The notes: generated by a model from the sequence alone, not told the origin. A DNA stretch of 64,000 nucleotides from Azoarcus sp. CIB (GCF_001190925.1 NZ_CP011072.1:2294001-2358000); one strand, 5' to 3'. Shown: positions 7,802-18,680, counted from the first letter of the stretch. A program made the numbers and translations.

Positions 7802-10800
7802 ATGTCCCGACCGCTCGACACCCTGATTCCGCAACTCGCCTCCCTCGCCCTCCCGAAACCCGGAGCACGCCTCGACCTCCCCGCCCTCGCCGGCTCCGCC
7901 GATGCAGTCGCGGTCGCCCAGCTCGCGTCGCGCGGGCGCTGCCTCCTGCTGGTGACGGCCAACCCGCTCGACGCCCAGCGGCTGCAGGACGAAATCGCAT
8001 GGATCGCGCCGGGTCTGCGCTCCCACCTGCTGCCGGACTGGGAAACGCTGCCGTACGAGAGCTTCTCTCCGCACCAGGACCTGATCTCCGAGCGCCTGTC
8101 GACCCTGTACGCGGTGAGCCGTGGCGAGGCCGACATCGTCCTCGTGCCGGCCTCGACGGCGCTGTATCGCATGGCACCGCCCGCCTTCCTCGCGGCCTAC
8201 ACCTTCTTCCTGAAGCAGGGCACGAAGCTCGACGTCGACCAGCTGCGCAACCAGATGGCGGTCGCCGGTTACACCCACGTCACGCAGGTCGTCAGCCCCG
8301 GGGAGTTCTCGGTGCGCGGCGGCCTCGTCGACCTCTATCCGATGGGCGCGGCCCTGCCCTTCCGCATCGACCTCTTCGACGACGAGGTCGAAAGCATCAA
8401 GACCTTCGATCCGGACACGCAGCGCACCGTCTATCCGGTGCCGGAAATCCGCATGCTGCCGGCGCGCGAGTTCCCGATGGACGAGAAGGGCCGCACGCAC
8501 TTCCGCAGCCGCTTCCGCGAGACCTTCGAGGGCGATCCCTCGCGCGTGTCGCTGTACAAGGACGTATCGAACGGCATCGCCCCAGCGGGCATCGAGTACT
8601 TCCTGCCGCTGTTCTTCGACGACACCGCAACCCTGTTCGACTACCTGCCGGCCGACGCGGCGGTCGTGCTGCACCGTGACGTTCCGACCGCGATCGACGA
8701 GTTCTGGCGCGACACGCGCTCCCGTTACGACTTCCTCAAGGGCGACCGCACGCGCCCGGTACTGCCGCCGGAAGCGCTGTTTCTCGGTCAGGAATCCTTC
8801 TACGGCGCGCTGAAGGATCGCCCGCGCATCCACATCGCGGCACCGGATGCCGGCGCCGAAGCCGCCGCGGCGGCACAGCTCCCCGATCTGTCCGTGGAGC
8901 GCAAGGCGACCAATCCGCTGCATCGTTTCAAGGATTTCCTCGAAGGCGACTGGGCCAGGGCCGGTGGGCGGGTGCTGGTGCTCGCCGACGCGCCCGGCCG
9001 ACGCGAGACGATGTCGGAATTCTTCGTCGAGTACGGACTGAAACCCGCCGCGAGTGCGGACTTCGCGGGCTTTCTCGCGTCCGCCGAGCCCCTCGCGCTG
9101 GGCGTCGGCCCGCTCGCGACCGGCTTCCTGCTGCCCGACGCGAAGATCGCGATTGTCACCGAATCCGAGCTGTACGCTGCGACGACGCGCACGCGCGCCC
9201 GCCGCGACACACGCAAGGCAGCGACGATGGAGGGCTGGCTGCGCGACCTCTCCGAGCTGAAACCGGGCGATCCGGTCGTGCACGAATCGCACGGCATCGG
9301 CCGCTACCTCGGCCTGATCCACATGGACCTCGGCGAGGGGCAGACCGAGTTCCTTGACCTGGAATACGCCAACGGCGACAAGCTCTACGTGCCGGTCGCC
9401 CAGCTGCATGTGATCACGCGTTACGCCGGCGCCGACCCCGAGGCCGTCGAACTGCACCGCCTCGGCTCCGGCCAGTGGGACAAGGCGAAGCGCAAGGCCG
9501 CCATGCAGGTGCGCGACACCGCCGCCGAACTGCTGGCCCTGTACGCTCAGCGCGCGGCCCGCCCCGGCCACCGCTTCGATTTCAAGCAGCACGACCTCGA
9601 CGCGTTCGCCGAAGGCTTCGGCTTCGAGACCACGCCGGACCAGCAGGGCGCGATCGACGCCGTCGTCGCCGACATGAAATCCGGCCGGCCAATGGACCGC
9701 CTCGTGTGCGGCGACGTCGGTTTCGGCAAGACCGAGGTCGCGCTGCGCGCGGCCTTCATCGCGGTCGCCGACGGCAAGCAGGTCGTCGTCCTGACGCCGA
9801 CCACGCTGTTGGCCGAGCAGCACTACCAGACCTTCGCCGACCGCTTCGCCGACTTCCCGATCCGCATCGCCGAACTGTCGCGCTTCAAGAGCGCCAAGGA
9901 GCAGGCCGAGGCCCTGAAGCAGCTCGCCGAAGGCAAGGTCGACATCATCATCGGCACGCATCGCCTGCTGCAGAAGGACGTCGTCTTCAAGCGCCTGGGC
10001 CTCGTCATCATCGACGAGGAACACCGCTTCGGCGTGCGCCAGAAGGAGTCGCTGAAGGCGCTGAGGAGCGAAATCGACATCCTGACCCTCACCGCGACGC
10101 CGATCCCGCGCACGCTGGGCCTCGCGCTCGAAGGCCTGCGCGAATTCTCGGTGATCGCCACCGCGCCGCAGAAGCGCCTCGCGATCAAGACCTTCGTGCA
10201 GCGCCACAGCAAGGGCATCGTGCGCGAGGCGGTGCTGCGCGAGTTCAAGCGCGGCGGCCAGGTGTATTTCCTGCACAACGAAGTCGATACGATCGAAAAC
10301 GTGCGCAACGACCTCGCCGAACTGGTGCCCGAGGCACGCATCGTCGTCGGCCACGGCCAGCTACCGGAACGCGAGCTCGAACGCGTGATGCGCGACTTCA
10401 CATCGCAACGCGCGAACCTGCTGCTGTGCACGACCATCATCGAGACTGGCATCAACATCCCGACCGCCAACACCATCATCATCAACCGCGCCGACCGCTT
10501 CGGCCTCGCCCAGCTGCACCAGCTGCGCGGTCGCGTCGGCCGCAGCCACCATCAGGCCTACGCCTACCTGCTGACGGACGCCCATGCAAAGCCGACGCCA
10601 CTGGCGCAGAAACGCCTTGAGGCGATCACGGCGATGGAGGAGCTGGGTTCCGGCTTCTACCTCGCGATGCACGACCTGGAGATCCGCGGCGCAGGCGAGG
10701 TGCTCGGCGAAAACCAGTCCGGCGAGATCCAGCAGGTCGGCTTCAGCCTGTACACCGAGATGCTCAAGCGCGCCGTCCGCGACCTGCAGGCGGGCAAGGA

Positions 10801-11260
10801 GCCCGACCTCAGCCAGCCGCTGGAAGTCGTCTCCGAGATCAACCTGCACACGCCCGCCCTGCTGCCCAATGACTACTGCCCCGACGTGCAGGAGCGTCTG
10901 ACGCTCTACAAGCGCCTCGCGAACTGCGACGCGGACGACGAACTGCGCAGCCTGCAGGAAGAGCTGATCGACCGCTTCGGCGAGCTGCCGCCGCAGACCC
11001 AGGCCCTGATCGAATCGCACCGCCTGCGCCTGCTCGTGAAGCCCTACGGCGTCGCCAAGCTCGACGCCAGCGATGCGCAGATCAGCGTCCAGTTCGGCCC
11101 CAACCCGCCGATCGATCCGGTCAAGGTCATCATGCTGATCCAGAAGGACCGCAACACGAAGATGTCCGGCCCCGACCGGCTGATCCGCAAGGCCAGCCTG
11201 CCCAATCTGAAACAGCGCGTGCAGGGCGTCAGGGAGTTGCTCGACGCAGTCATGGCCTGA
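7802..11260 (+). CDS. mfd: Transcription-repair coupling factor Mfd
   Basis: Mfd removes RNA polymerase stalled at DNA lesions and recruits UvrA. The 1152-residue length is normal. Domains in order are a UvrB-like N-terminal module (about 1-350), the CarD-like RNA polymerase interaction domain starting at LKPGDPVVH (about 485), the RecG-like translocase with Walker A GDVGFGKT (about 637-644) and the DEEH box (about 737-740), helicase motif GRVGRS (about 905-915), and the C-terminal TRCF domain. It is a single uninterrupted housekeeping gene with its own -10 box. Confidence 0.98.
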   Translation: MSRPLDTLIPQLASLALPKPGARLDLPALAGSADAVAVAQLASRGRCLLLVTANPLDAQRLQDEIAWIAPGLRSHLLPDWETLPYESFSPHQDLISERLSTLYAVSRGEADIVLVPASTALYRMAPPAFLAAYTFFLKQGTKLDVDQLRNQMAVAGYTHVTQVVSPGEFSVRGGLVDLYPMGAALPFRIDLFDDEVESIKTFDPDTQRTVYPVPEIRMLPAREFPMDEKGRTHFRSRFRETFEGDPSRVSLYKDVSNGIAPAGIEYFLPLFFDDTATLFDYLPADAAVVLHRDVPTAIDEFWRDTRSRYDFLKGDRTRPVLPPEALFLGQESFYGALKDRPRIHIAAPDAGAEAAAAAQLPDLSVERKATNPLHRFKDFLEGDWARAGGRVLVLADAPGRRETMSEFFVEYGLKPAASADFAGFLASAEPLALGVGPLATGFLLPDAKIAIVTESELYAATTRTRARRDTRKAATMEGWLRDLSELKPGDPVVHESHGIGRYLGLIHMDLGEGQTEFLDLEYANGDKLYVPVAQLHVITRYAGADPEAVELHRLGSGQWDKAKRKAAMQVRDTAAELLALYAQRAARPGHRFDFKQHDLDAFAEGFGFETTPDQQGAIDAVVADMKSGRPMDRLVCGDVGFGKTEVALRAAFIAVADGKQVVVLTPTTLLAEQHYQTFADRFADFPIRIAELSRFKSAKEQAEALKQLAEGKVDIIIGTHRLLQKDVVFKRLGLVIIDEEHRFGVRQKESLKALRSEIDILTLTATPIPRTLGLALEGLREFSVIATAPQKRLAIKTFVQRHSKGIVREAVLREFKRGGQVYFLHNEVDTIENVRNDLAELVPEARIVVGHGQLPERELERVMRDFTSQRANLLLCTTIIETGINIPTANTIIINRADRFGLAQLHQLRGRVGRSHHQAYAYLLTDAHAKPTPLAQKRLEAITAMEELGSGFYLAMHDLEIRGAGEVLGENQSGEIQQVGFSLYTEMLKRAVRDLQAGKEPDLSQPLEVVSEINLHTPALLPNDYCPDVQERLTLYKRLANCDADDELRSLQEELIDRFGELPPQTQALIESHRLRLLVKPYGVAKLDASDAQISVQFGPNPPIDPVKVIMLIQKDRNTKMSGPDRLIRKASLPNLKQRVQGVRELLDAVMA

Positions 11261-11415
11261 CGGACCCGCCGCGCCGCCACGCCACGTCAGCGCTACGGCG
11301 GCACGGTCCGAGGCCCTATCGCGTCCGCCCAAGACCGTTCCGATCCTCTAACGAAACCGGCCCGTTGTTTGCGTGACAACGTGGCCCGTCCTCAAACTGA
11401 TCGGAATCGACACAT

Positions 11416-11550
11416 GACTCGACTGTTTCCCGACCGGGGGCAGCCTTCGACGGCAAGCACGGCTGGTACTGGCGTAACCGCTCGGGTGCCGAGGTCACCG
11501 TGACGCTGAAGACCAGTGGAGACTACGGGCAGATCGAGCGCGTGCTGTAA
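11416..11550 (+). pseudogene. Remnant of a metal-locus 'transmembrane anchor protein'
   Basis: In this otherwise empty 389-base gap, one frame reads a clean C-terminal tail (GKHGWYWRNRSG, then TVTLKTSGDYGQIERVL and a stop at 11548). I recognise it as the end of the small transmembrane anchor proteins that accompany heavy-metal resistance genes. The N-terminal membrane part and any start codon are missing. It implies deletion of an older metal-resistance gene next to chrBA. Recognition is from memory of the family and should be searched. Confidence 0.5.
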
Positions 11551-11598
11551 GTCCAGCGCTCCCCCTCTCCATTCGGGGGATGGGGGTAGCCGAAGCTC

Positions 11599-11649
11599 GC
11601 AGATTTGCAAATCTGCAACGTGCGCTACTTTATTGTAGAGTACGTTGCA
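11599..11649 (+). promoter_or_regulatory. Inverted-repeat operator and promoter of chrBA
   Basis: A perfect 18-base palindrome (11599-11616, centre TTTGCAAA) is followed by a second inverted repeat whose arms are TGCAACG (11614-11620) and CGTTGCA (11643-11649), the right arm running into the chrB ATG. Between them is CTAC-TTTATT-GTAG. TTGCAA at 11606 could be the -35 and the TTTATT region the -10. This arrangement would let a repressor block transcription and initiation. ChrB itself is the known chromate-responsive regulator in related loci. Confidence 0.55.
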
Positions 11650-12590
11650 TGACTCATTGGCTTTTCCTTGTCATCAGCCTTGCGACGGAGAACGCCAGCG
11701 CCCGGATGCGGGCATGGCGTGCGCTCAAGGGTTCCGGCGCAGCGGTATTGCGCGACGGCGTCTACCTGATGCCCGATCGAGACGCTTGTCACGCCACGCT
11801 CGAGCGGGTCGCTACCGATGTCCGTGCCGAGAGCGGCACGGCCTACGTGCTGCGCGCGCAGGAGCCGGACAATGCGTCTTTTGCCACGTTGTTTGACCGA
11901 AGCGAGGATTACGCGACGCTCCTCGCGGACGCGGCCAATGTGCGCACCGCGCTTACAGGCGAGACCGCGCCCGATGCGCTCAAGCAAGCCCGCAAACTGC
12001 GCAAGTCGTTCGCCAATCTGGCCGAAATCGACTTCTTCCCCGGTGCGGCGCGGCAGCAGGCCGACGCCGCACTGGAGGATCTCGAACTGACCGTCGCCCG
12101 GGCGCTCGCCCCCGGTGAACCGCACGCGGTTGCAGGGGCCATTCGTCGCCTGCAAGTCGCCGACTATCAGGGCCGAACGTGGGCCACCCGCCGTCGCCCC
12201 TGGGTCGATCGGCTGGCCTGTGCGTGGCTGATCCGACGCTTCGTTGATCCGCAAGCCCGTCTGCTGTGGCTGGCATCGCCCGCCGATTGCCCGCACGCCG
12301 CGCTCGGCTTCGACTTCGACGGAGCGACGTTCAGCCATATCGGTGCTCGCGTCACATTCGAAGTGCTGTTGTCGAGTTTCCGCCTCGAGCAGGCCGCACT
12401 CCAGCGGCTGGGCGCGCTTGTGCACTATCTCGATGTCGGCGGCGTGCAGCCGCCGGAGGCAAGCGGCGTCGAGTGTGTGCTCGCCGGCCTGCGCGAGGCA
12501 ATTACCGATGACGATCAGCTTGTGGCCGCAGCGAGCGGCGTGTTCGACGGTCTGCTGGCCGCCTTCGAAAAGGACCTTCGTCCCAAATGA
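11649..12590 (+). CDS. chrB: Chromate resistance regulator ChrB
   Basis: The 313-residue protein has the two ChrB parts: an N-terminal region opening with WLFLVISLATENAS and a C-terminal domain with the family motif RRPWVDRLACAWLIRRFVD. ChrB acts as a chromate-sensing regulator of chrA transcription. I start at ATG 11649 rather than the in-frame upstream codon at 11580 because the upstream residues are not conserved and would read through the operator. No clear Shine-Dalgarno site is present. Its stop overlaps the chrA start. Confidence 0.93.
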   Translation: MTHWLFLVISLATENASARMRAWRALKGSGAAVLRDGVYLMPDRDACHATLERVATDVRAESGTAYVLRAQEPDNASFATLFDRSEDYATLLADAANVRTALTGETAPDALKQARKLRKSFANLAEIDFFPGAARQQADAALEDLELTVARALAPGEPHAVAGAIRRLQVADYQGRTWATRRRPWVDRLACAWLIRRFVDPQARLLWLASPADCPHAALGFDFDGATFSHIGARVTFEVLLSSFRLEQAALQRLGALVHYLDVGGVQPPEASGVECVLAGLREAITDDDQLVAAASGVFDGLLAAFEKDLRPK

Positions 12591-13951
12591 ACGCCAACGC
12601 CCCCCCCTCGACAGAAAATGCGGCGCGCGCCGACTTCCCCGTTACCTTCTGGCAAGCCTTTCGCCTCTGGTTGAAACTCGGCTTCATCGGCTTCGGCGGA
12701 CCCGCCGGACAGATCGCGATCATGCACCGCGAATTGGTCGAAGAACGCCGCTGGATCAGCGAGCGGCGCTTTCTGCATGCACTCAACTACTGCATGCTGC
12801 TTCCCGGTCCGGAGGCACAGCAGCTCGCGACCTACATGGGCTGGCTCATGCACCGGACCTGGGGCGGCATCGCCGCGGGCGTCCTGTTCGTGTTGCCGTC
12901 GCTGTTCTTCCTGATCGCGCTGTCGTGGATCTACATTGCATTCGGCGACATGCCGCTCGTGGCCGGGCTGTTTTACGGCATCAAGCCTGCCGTCACGGCG
13001 GTCGTCGTGCAGGCCGTGCATCGCATCGGCTCGCGGGCACTCAGGAACGGGCTGATGTGGGCGATTGCCGCCGCGGCGTTTGTCGCGATCTTCGCGATGA
13101 ACGTGCCGTTTCCGGCCATCGTCGCAGTGGCCGCGCTGACCGGTTACGTCGGGGGGCGCGTCGCCCCGGACAAATTCAAGGTCGGCGGCGGGCATCGCGC
13201 GGCCGATAAGTCCTATGGCCCGGCGCTGATCGATGACGATACACCGACGCCCGAGCACGCGCTGTTCCGCTGGTCCGGTCTGCTGCGCGTTGCCGCGGCG
13301 GGGGTCGTGCTGTGGTCGATTCCAATGGCACTTCTCCTCGGCCTTTACGGCTGGGAGCACACCCTGACGCAGATGGGCTGGTTCTTCACGAAGGCCGCGT
13401 TGCTGACCTTCGGCGGCGCCTATGCGGTATTGCCGTACATCTATCAGGGCGCGGTCGGGCATTACGGCTGGCTCACCCCCACACAGATGATCGACGGGCT
13501 GGCGCTCGGTGAGGCCAACCCGGGACCGCTGATCATGGTGGTTGCCTTCGTCGGCTTCGTCGGGGCGTATGTGCAGGCGCTGTTCGGCCCCGACATGCTG
13601 TTTGTCGCCGGCGCCGTCGCAGCCGCGCTGGTGACCTGGTTCACCTTCCTGCCGTCCTTCATTTTCATTCTCGCCGGGGGACCGTTCGTCGAGTCGACGC
13701 ACGGGAATCTCCGATTCACCGCGCCGCTGACTGCGATCACGGCGGCGGTAGTTGGTGTGATCCTGAACCTGGCCGTGTTCTTCGCCTACCACGTCCTCTG
13801 GCCGGACGGACTAGGCGGGCGATTCGATTGGGTGTCGGCACTGATCGCCGCCGGCGCAGCGGTGGCCCTGTTCCGCTACAAGCGCAACGTCATTCACGTC
13901 ATTGCGGCGTGCGCGGTGCTAGGCTTGATCGTGAAGACCTTGATCCTGTGA
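12587..13951 (+). CDS. chrA: Chromate efflux transporter ChrA (two-domain)
   Basis: The 454-residue membrane protein holds two homologous CHR domains, each with about six hydrophobic segments. Signatures include LKLGFIGFGGPAGQIA near residue 25, LPGPEAQQ near 70, and in the second half TFGGAYAVLPY and GEANPGPLI. ChrA exports chromate across the inner membrane driven by the proton motive force. An ATGA overlap joins it to chrB, so the two are co-translated. Confidence 0.95.
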   Translation: MNANAPPSTENAARADFPVTFWQAFRLWLKLGFIGFGGPAGQIAIMHRELVEERRWISERRFLHALNYCMLLPGPEAQQLATYMGWLMHRTWGGIAAGVLFVLPSLFFLIALSWIYIAFGDMPLVAGLFYGIKPAVTAVVVQAVHRIGSRALRNGLMWAIAAAAFVAIFAMNVPFPAIVAVAALTGYVGGRVAPDKFKVGGGHRAADKSYGPALIDDDTPTPEHALFRWSGLLRVAAAGVVLWSIPMALLLGLYGWEHTLTQMGWFFTKAALLTFGGAYAVLPYIYQGAVGHYGWLTPTQMIDGLALGEANPGPLIMVVAFVGFVGAYVQALFGPDMLFVAGAVAAALVTWFTFLPSFIFILAGGPFVESTHGNLRFTAPLTAITAAVVGVILNLAVFFAYHVLWPDGLGGRFDWVSALIAAGAAVALFRYKRNVIHVIAACAVLGLIVKTLIL

Positions 13952-14026
13952 AATGAGGCGCGTGGCTGGCCGCCGAAACTGTAAGGGGCATAAGTCTGCC
14001 GATGAGATCTACCGGTTATCGAAACG

Positions 14027-15067
14027 ATGCATAGCGCCGTCGTCTATGCGCTGCTGGCTGCAGCCCTGTTCGGCGCAAGCACGCCATTCGCCAAGTTGCT
14101 GGTCGGCGAGTTTCCGCCCATCTTGCTTGCGGGCCTGCTTTATTTGGGCAGCGGAACCGGCCTCCTGCTTATCCGCCTCGTCCGGGATAGGGGCTGGAAG
14201 CCCTCCGGCCTTGCCTCCTCGGAATGGCCCTGGCTCTTGGGTGCCATCCTCTTTGGCGGCGTGCTTGGTCCGGTGGCCCTGCTGTTTGGTCTGACCTCGA
14301 CGAGCGGTTCGGCCGCTTCCCTGCTGCTGAATCTGGAAGCAGTGCTCACCGCGGTTATCGCCTGGGTCGTGTTCACGGAAAACGCCGACCGCCGCATTGT
14401 GCTGGGCATGCTCGCCATCGTTGCAGGAGGCGTCGTACTGTCGTGGCCGACTGGAGATGGAGGCATGACCGGTTGGATTGGCCCCCTCGCGATTGCGGGT
14501 GCCTGCCTGTGCTGGGCGATCGACAACAATCTGACCCGCAAGGTCTCGGCTTCGGATGCCTTGTTCATTGCGGGAAGCAAAGGGATGATTGCCGGCGCGG
14601 TGAACACTTCGCTGGCGCTGTCGCTTGGGGCCGCGGTGCCGGACGCGGCCATCGGGTTTGCGACGATGGGCGTCGGGCTCCTTGGTTATGGCGTCAGCCT
14701 CGTAATGTTTGTGCTGGCCCTGCGGGGGCTCGGCACCGCGCGGACGGGGGCCTACTTTTCCACTGCGCCATTCATTGGCGCCGCGGTGGCGCTGGTCTTT
14801 CTCGGTGAATCGACTTATCCGGCGTTCTGGTTGGCGGCCGGCCTGATGGGCTGCGGGGTGTGGCTGCACCTGACGGAACACCACGAACACGAACACGCGC
14901 ACGAACCACTCGAGCACAGCCATCGTCATGTGCATGACGAACACCACCAGCATGACCACGATTTCGAGTGGAAAAGCAGCGAACCGCATGAACATTGGCA
15001 CCGTCACACGGCCATGAGCCACAAGCACCCGCATTTCCCCGATATTCATCACCGACACGCGCATTGA
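14027..15067 (+). CDS. DMT/EamA exporter with histidine-rich C-terminal tail
   Basis: The first 280 residues form a ten-helix drug/metabolite transporter with two EamA repeats. The last 60-odd residues are a hydrophilic tail dense in His and Glu (more than twenty His), ending in HHRHAH. His-rich tails of this kind bind transition metals, so I infer a metal-linked exporter or sensor. It lies 76 bases after chrA and may be part of the same metal-resistance block. The substrate is not known, and no strong ribosome site is seen. Confidence 0.8.
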   Translation: MHSAVVYALLAAALFGASTPFAKLLVGEFPPILLAGLLYLGSGTGLLLIRLVRDRGWKPSGLASSEWPWLLGAILFGGVLGPVALLFGLTSTSGSAASLLLNLEAVLTAVIAWVVFTENADRRIVLGMLAIVAGGVVLSWPTGDGGMTGWIGPLAIAGACLCWAIDNNLTRKVSASDALFIAGSKGMIAGAVNTSLALSLGAAVPDAAIGFATMGVGLLGYGVSLVMFVLALRGLGTARTGAYFSTAPFIGAAVALVFLGESTYPAFWLAAGLMGCGVWLHLTEHHEHEHAHEPLEHSHRHVHDEHHQHDHDFEWKSSEPHEHWHRHTAMSHKHPHFPDIHHRHAH

Positions 15068-15220
15068 CGTGTCGCTGGCGGTGGCTGTTCCACATTGGGG
15101 CCATTTCCCGCCCGCCCCAGCCGAGTCCCCAAAACGAGCTCGATCATGCAAGAATAGGAATCGTTTACGAAATAACGGGTGCGCCGTTCCGGCGTTCGCC
15201 CGACGACTGGAATCACATCG

Positions 15221-16003
15221 ATGAAGCACCCTCTCTTCGAGTGCCTTGGCGACAAGTATCCGATCCATCTCGAAGAAAAATTCGACCGCATCCTCACGCG
15301 CATCGAGTTCCTGTGGGACACGCCCGAGATCCACGACTACTTCAGCGATCTCCTCATCGACAAGCGCGGCGGCCGGCAGGGTTTCCCACCCCTGGTACTG
15401 GCGGACATCATCACGCTGCGCGAATTTCGCGAACTGGAGACCTTCCGCCAGGCCGAGCGGCGCGAACATGCGGTCCGCGAACTCGCGGACCGCGGCATCA
15501 CGGTCGACCGCGAGGCATTCCTCGCCGCGTTGCGCGCCGGCAATCGTGAACTCGTCGATCTCTTCGTGCGTGCCCGATTCAGCATCCACGGCATCGACGT
15601 CGACGGCACGCCGCCGCTGCTCTTCGCGCTGAAGAGCGGCTTCACCGTGATCGCCAGCATCCTAGTGAACGCCGGCGCGGACGTGAACGCGCGCGACCGC
15701 CTGGGCCTCACCCCCCTCCTCGTCGCCTGCGGCAAACCGACCGAGGGCTACCGCAGCATTGCCGAGGCGCTCATCATCCGCGGCGCGCAGGTCAACGTGC
15801 GCGATCCGCTGGGCAACACGCCACTCCTGCTGTCGCTGTCGGGCGGAGTCGCGGACATCGCCCGGCTGCTGGTCGAACACGGGGCGGACGTCCTTACAAG
15901 CACCCGCAAAGGCGAAAGCGCACTCGCGCTCGCGAGCAGGCTCGACACCGCGGAAGGCAAGCACGTCGCCGAACTGATCCGCGACAAGGGCGCCACACGC
16001 TGA
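15221..16003 (+). CDS. Ankyrin-repeat protein
   Basis: The 260-residue protein has about 115 N-terminal residues without recognised domain (charged, helical) followed by four ankyrin repeats, with typical GADVNARDRLGLTPLLVA and GNTPLLLSL units. No signal peptide is seen. ATG 15221 is preferred over the longer frame from 15179 because MKHPLF starts the conserved part. Ankyrin repeats mediate protein contacts; the partner is unknown. Confidence 0.8.
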   Translation: MKHPLFECLGDKYPIHLEEKFDRILTRIEFLWDTPEIHDYFSDLLIDKRGGRQGFPPLVLADIITLREFRELETFRQAERREHAVRELADRGITVDREAFLAALRAGNRELVDLFVRARFSIHGIDVDGTPPLLFALKSGFTVIASILVNAGADVNARDRLGLTPLLVACGKPTEGYRSIAEALIIRGAQVNVRDPLGNTPLLLSLSGGVADIARLLVEHGADVLTSTRKGESALALASRLDTAEGKHVAELIRDKGATR

Positions 16004-16044
16004 TCCTCCGCCCGGTCGCGCCGCGAAAACAGCAGGAGGGAACA

Positions 16045-16467
16045 ATGAAACCCAGACTCACAGTCCTGACCCTCGCAGTGGACGACCTCGAACGCGCCGT
16101 GCACTTCTACCGCGACGGGCTCGGCCTTCCGACGCAAGGCATCATCGGTGCCGAGTTCGAACACGGTGCCGTCGCGTTCTTCGACCTCCAGCACGGCCTC
16201 AAGCTGGCGCTCTGGCCACGGAACAGTCTCGCGCACGATACGGGATTGGCACGCGGCACACCCTCCTCGACGGAGTGCTCACTGGGGCACAACGTTGCGT
16301 CGAAGCAGGATGTCGATGCTGTCATGGAGCAGGCCCGGCAGGCCGGCGCGCGCATCGTCAAGCCGGCCGGCGATACCTTCTGGGGCGGTTACGCCGGCTA
16401 TTTCGCCGATCCGGACGGCCACCTGTGGGAAGTGGTGTGGAATCCCCAGTTCGATCTCGCCGATTAG
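16045..16467 (+). CDS. VOC-family (glyoxalase-like) protein
   Basis: The 140-residue protein is a single vicinal-oxygen-chelate domain pair. It opens with LTLAVDDLERAVHFYRDGLG and ends with the family block GYFADPDGHLWEVVWNP, whose final Glu is the usual metal ligand. The start follows a GGAGGGA ribosome site. Members include glyoxalases, dioxygenases and antibiotic-resistance proteins; the substrate cannot be assigned. Confidence 0.88.
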   Translation: MKPRLTVLTLAVDDLERAVHFYRDGLGLPTQGIIGAEFEHGAVAFFDLQHGLKLALWPRNSLAHDTGLARGTPSSTECSLGHNVASKQDVDAVMEQARQAGARIVKPAGDTFWGGYAGYFADPDGHLWEVVWNPQFDLAD

Positions 16468-16513
16468 CAGCCGATTCCGCTATCTTGGTGCCCATGACCT
16501 GGGCACCGATTCG

Positions 16514-17446
16514 ATGAACGACTATCTGGGCCTGCTCGCGGGCGTCGTTGCCGCGGGCATCGGCGGAGAGCTTTTCGTCCGCGGAGCCGTGGGCCTCGCG
16601 CACTGGGCGCGCATCTCGCCCGGCATCATCGGTGCGACCGTGGCGGCGTTTGCCACGTCCAGCCCGGAACTGTCGGTGTCGGTGAACTCGGCGCTCGACG
16701 GAACACCCGAGATCGCGCTCGGCGACGCACTGGGTAGCAACGTCGTGAACGTCGCGCTGGTACTCGCGCTGGCGCTGGTGATCGCCGGCATCCAGAGTCC
16801 CCGCGACAGCATCAAGCGCGACTTTCCCGTCGCGCTGCTCGTCCCCGTGATCACCGGCGTGCTATTTCTCGACGGCGTACTGTCTCGGGTCGACGGCGTG
16901 CTGCTGCTGGCGCTCTTTGCCGCCTGGCTGACTGCGGCCGTGGTGGAAGCGCGACGCCAGCGCAGCGCGGCCGAGGCGGTGCTGGGCACCCCGCGTGTCG
17001 GGGCGGCGCTCGCATTCGGCGTCGTCGGCCTGGGATTCCTGGTCCTGGCGGGGAATTTCATCGTGGTCGCCGCGAAAGGCATCGCGGCCACCTATGGCAT
17101 CGACGAATTCATCATCGGGGCGACACTGGTCGCCATCGGCACGTCCACGCCGGAACTCGCGACCACCGTCATCGCCAAACTGCGCGGCCACGATGAAGTG
17201 AGCCTGGGCACGATTCTAGGCAGCAACATCTTCAACGGACTGCTCATCGTCGCGGTCGCGGCGATCATTCACCCGATCCATGCCGACTGGCGCGAGGTCG
17301 CCGTCGCGCTCGTCTGCGGCCTGATCGCCCTCGGCGTCATATGGCCGCCCCGCAACGGCTTCATCAGCCGGCGACGGGGCGTCGTGCTGCTCGCGCTGTA
17401 CGCGGTATATATCGTCGCCATCGCTCAGGGGGCGACAAGCTATTAA
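16514..17446 (+). CDS. Sodium/calcium antiporter (CaCA family)
   Basis: The 310-residue membrane protein has the two inverted alpha-repeats of the CaCA family: GATVAAFATSSPEL with GSNVVNV (about residues 38-80) and GATLVAIGTSTPEL with GSNIFNG (about 195-240). The acidic residue in each SPEL/TPEL motif binds the cation. The first ATG of the family N-terminus is 16514; the longer frame upstream is the shadow of the VOC gene. Exchange of Na+ or H+ for Ca2+ is the family role. Confidence 0.92.
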   Translation: MNDYLGLLAGVVAAGIGGELFVRGAVGLAHWARISPGIIGATVAAFATSSPELSVSVNSALDGTPEIALGDALGSNVVNVALVLALALVIAGIQSPRDSIKRDFPVALLVPVITGVLFLDGVLSRVDGVLLLALFAAWLTAAVVEARRQRSAAEAVLGTPRVGAALAFGVVGLGFLVLAGNFIVVAAKGIAATYGIDEFIIGATLVAIGTSTPELATTVIAKLRGHDEVSLGTILGSNIFNGLLIVAVAAIIHPIHADWREVAVALVCGLIALGVIWPPRNGFISRRRGVVLLALYAVYIVAIAQGATSY

Positions 17447-17516
17447 GGCCGCAAATCGAATACAAGCGTTCGCCCTGAGCTTGTCTTCGTGAGTACCAGG
17501 CGCCAATGAGCAGGTT

Positions 17517-17587
17517 CCTTCCCCTTCAAGGGGAAGGACAGGATGGGGATGGGTTGCTTCCCGGCGCGTTGGCGTCCACCCATCCCC
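17517..17587. repeat. Nested inverted repeats between convergent genes
   Basis: CCTTCCCCTT-C-AAGGGGAAGG (17517-17537) is a perfect 10-base hairpin with one-base loop. It is followed by GGGGATGGG (17545-17553) pairing with CCCATCCCC (17579-17587). The C/G-rich composition is typical of dispersed intergenic elements in betaproteobacteria. It may serve as a bidirectional terminator between the antiporter and cysA. Confidence 0.6.
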
Positions 17588-17612
17588 ACCCCAACCCTCC
17601 CCTGCGCGGCGA

Positions 17613-18676
<1,064 letters not shown>

Positions 18677-18680
<4 letters not shown>

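Noticed and set aside
7199-10354. A 1051-residue open frame antisense to mfd
   Set aside because: It is the GC-rich shadow of mfd; composition is dominated by Ala, Arg, Gln and Asp with no domain.
17517-17587. CRISPR-like or REP array
   Set aside because: Only one nested pair of inverted repeats; no array. Recorded as an intergenic repeat or terminator.
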